NCBI GenBank assembly: GCA_023437285.1 | Contig: JAEZGP010000151.1 | Span: 1-6,901, forward strand | Direction: 5' to 3' | DNA: 6,901 bases | Source of the DNA: Actinomycetes bacterium | GTDB lineage: Bacteria; Actinomycetota; Actinomycetes; Mycobacteriales; Micromonosporaceae | Part shown: positions 5,350 to 6,901 of the stretch, in pieces | Position numbering within the stretch: the first letter of the stretch is position 1 | Layout: each line of letters starts with the position of its first letter | Notes under the pieces: generated by a model | Database searches by the model: none | Told to the model about the DNA's origin: nothing | Seen by the model: the letters and a program-made list of their open reading frames with translations, nothing else | Made by a program: the position numbers and the translations under genes

Positions 5350-6901
5350 CGCGTGGCGCAGGCGCTGCGCGGCAGGCCGGCCATGGCGACCGGCGAGCGG
5401 CCCGGGGCGGTCGCCCGGCCCGCCAGCACGTCGGCGAGGGCCTCGATGGCCACCTGCGTCGAGGAGTACGTCGCGATCCGCACCGGCGACCTCGCCTGGG
5501 ACAGGATGAACGGCGTGTCCATGGCGACCGTCACCGTGGCGCCGGGGTGCAGGTCGGCCGCGCCGTCGCCGTACCCGACGAGGTGGACGATCGCCGACAT
5601 CCGGTCCGGGCTGTCCGTACGCTTGCCGACCGCGGCCTCGACGCCCGCCCGCTTGAGGGCGGCCGCCAGGAGCGCGGCCTTGTCGTCGCGGCCGTCCGCC
5701 GCCGTCACCCGCACCGGGCCGCGCACGAGCGCCTTGTCGCACGATCCCTTCAGTACGGTGATCGACGCCGCGGCCACCCGGGCGGCCGCCTCCCGATGGG
5801 GCGAGGAACCCACGGTGTCGAGGCCGTCGTCGCCGGGTCGGCCGACCTTCGACCGGACCGTCAGCACGCGGGTGGCCGCGTCGACCAGCCGCGCCCTCGG
5901 CAACCGGCCGTCGCGCAGCGCGTCGAGCAGCCCGCGCCGGGCGGCGCCGAGGTCCGGCGGCATGAGCAAAAGGTCGTTGCCGGCCAGCAGCGCGCGCACC
6001 GCGGCCTCGCCGGGTGCCCAGCGCTGCGCGGGTGCCATGTTGAGCGCGTCGGTGACCACCGCCCCGGTGAAGCCGAGCTGCTTGCGCAGCAGGTCGACGA
6101 GCACCTTCGACGAGAAGCTCGCCGGCTTGCCCTTGTCGATGGCGGCGACGTTGAGGTGGCCGGACATGACCAGCCAGACGCCCGCGTCGATGCCGGCCTG
6201 GAACGGCGGCAGGTCGCCCGCGCCCAACGCCGCCCGGCTCTGCTTGAGCAGCGGCAGGTCGGTGTGGCTGTCGGTGGTCGTGCGGCCGTGCCCCGGGAAG
6301 TGCTTGACGGCCGCCGCGACCCGGCCGCCCTGCAGCCCGCGCGTCACGGCCGCCACCTGGGCCGCGACCGTCTTCGGGTCGCTGCCGTACGAGCGGGAGC
6401 CGATGACCCTGTTGCCGGACGAGCCGAGCACGTCGGCCGTCGGCGCGAAGTCCACATTGATGCCGAGGGCGAGCAGCTCGGCCGCGGTGGCCCGCCAGGC
6501 GGCCTCGGTGAGGTCGGGCCGGGCGGCCGCGCCGAACGCCATCGCGCTGGGCAGCTGCGTGATGCCCGACGTGAGCCGGGTCACGAACCCGTACTCCTGG
6601 TCGACGCCGACGAGCAGCGGCAGGTCGCCGGGGGTGTCGGCGGCCGCGCGCAGGGCCTTCGTGAGCGCGCGCACGGTGTCGACCTGGTTGGCGCCGGCCG
6701 GCACCGAACCCATGAGGATCACGCCGCCCACGTGGTTGTCGCGCACCAGGGCGGCGGAGGCCGCCGCCGGGTCGCCCAGGTTGATCGTGGGCATGAGCAC
6801 GGCGCCAACGAGCTGCTCGTCGGTCAGGCCGGCCACGATCGCGGGGACGGGGTCGACGGGGGCGGCGGTCGAGGTCGTCGCGGCGGGCGACGGGCTGCCG
6901 G
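5346..6901 (-). CDS. Glycoside hydrolase family 3 beta-N-acetylglucosaminidase (NagZ-type), N-terminus beyond the window
   Basis: The enzyme would cleave terminal beta-linked N-acetylglucosamine, most likely from peptidoglycan fragments. The visible part has 517 residues and is open to the right edge, so the start lies outside. GTG at 6836 is only an internal valine codon. The first visible residues are a Pro/Ser/Thr/Ala-rich linker (SPSPAATTSTAAP), as found after the signal sequence of exported or lipid-anchored proteins; the signal itself is not visible. The TIM-barrel domain follows, with DQEYG near visible residues 100-104, KHFPGHG near 199-205, the Asp-Ser-His acid/base dyad at about 210-212 and the nucleophile Asp at about 284 in VVTDALNM. 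A GH3 C-terminal alpha/beta domain extends from about 370 to the end, as in the two-domain Gram-positive NagZ (B. subtilis type). The usual DQEGG motif reads DQEYG here. Some related actinobacterial GH3 enzymes are phosphorylases, so hydrolysis is not certain. The membrane protein gene follows after 134 bases. Confidence 0.92.
   Translation of the reverse strand, partial: GSPSPAATTSTAAPVDPVPAIVAGLTDEQLVGAVLMPTINLGDPAAASAALVRDNHVGGVILMGSVPAGANQVDTVRALTKALRAAADTPGDLPLLVGVDQEYGFVTRLTSGITQLPSAMAFGAAARPDLTEAAWRATAAELLALGINVDFAPTADVLGSSGNRVIGSRSYGSDPKTVAAQVAAVTRGLQGGRVAAAVKHFPGHGRTTTDSHTDLPLLKQSRAALGAGDLPPFQAGIDAGVWLVMSGHLNVAAIDKGKPASFSSKVLVDLLRKQLGFTGAVVTDALNMAPAQRWAPGEAAVRALLAGNDLLLMPPDLGAARRGLLDALRDGRLPRARLVDAATRVLTVRSKVGRPGDDGLDTVGSSPHREAAARVAAASITVLKGSCDKALVRGPVRVTAADGRDDKAALLAAALKRAGVEAAVGKRTDSPDRMSAIVHLVGYGDGAADLHPGATVTVAMDTPFILSQARSPVRIATYSSTQVAIEALADVLAGRATAPGRSPVAMAGLPRSACATR

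Noticed and set aside
5009..5509. Plus-strand open frame crossing the gap between the two minus-strand genes
   Set aside because: It has no recognisable motif, Arg/Pro/Ser-rich composition and no convincing ribosome site. It overlaps the coding ends of both supported genes.
6834..6836. GTG as the start of the GH3 gene
   Set aside because: The same frame stays open to the window edge with a secretion-type linker upstream, so this is an internal valine codon and the gene is partial.
1..6901. CRISPR array, transposase or IS ends, tRNA, rRNA or a defence or toxin system
   Set aside because: I saw no regularly spaced long repeats, no transposase-like protein, no RNA gene consensus and no small toxin-antitoxin pair on either strand.

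Overview
The window is high-GC DNA with strongly G/C-biased third codon positions, and its four main genes fit a filamentous-type actinobacterium (Actinomycetota). A member of the Micromonosporaceae is plausible, but that is a guess from gene style and not something I can prove. Two gene pairs face each other. The left pair, fabF then an accD6-type carboxyltransferase, lies on the + strand (about 153-2841). The right pair lies on the - strand: a large polytopic membrane protein (2908-5211) and, upstream of it, a secreted-type family 3 glycoside hydrolase that runs off the right edge (5346-6901).

Left region. Positions 1-141 hold a piece of an inositol-monophosphatase (SuhB-like) reading frame that breaks off in mid-domain and stops after a short unrelated tail. 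The piece looks proteobacterial rather than actinobacterial, so a rearrangement or an assembly chimera is likely. It is followed by two tightly spaced genes that form the end of a type II fatty-acid synthase operon: the elongating ketosynthase FabF (complete Cys-His-His set) and a fused acyl-CoA carboxylase carboxyltransferase resembling AccD6, which supplies malonyl-CoA. This matches the fabD/acp/fab(kas)/accD6 order known in actinobacteria. The ACP gene expected just upstream is not visible.

Middle. The two gene pairs converge at 2842-2907. The accD6 stop codon is repeated: four 15-nt units (2827-2886) each end in an in-frame stop (TAG, TAG, TAG, TAA). The last of these stops lies in a perfect 16-bp inverted repeat with a 3-nt loop (2880-2914), whose other arm contains the stop codon of the membrane protein. 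This looks like a shared bidirectional terminator.

Right region. The membrane protein has about 15 hydrophobic segments and an exported C-terminal domain. It resembles GT-C type glycosyltransferases, but its substrate is unknown. The GH3 enzyme keeps the KHFPGHG, DSH and VTDALNM catalytic motifs of NagZ-type beta-N-acetylglucosaminidases. A visible Pro/Ser/Thr/Ala linker at its N-terminal side suggests export. The two may both act on the cell envelope, but the 134-nt gap between them, with its own AT-rich island, leaves co-transcription open.

I see no mobile element, CRISPR array, tRNA or rRNA, and no convincing undescribed multi-gene system. The observations most worth checking are the truncated SuhB junction, the serial in-frame stops and the uncharacterised membrane protein.
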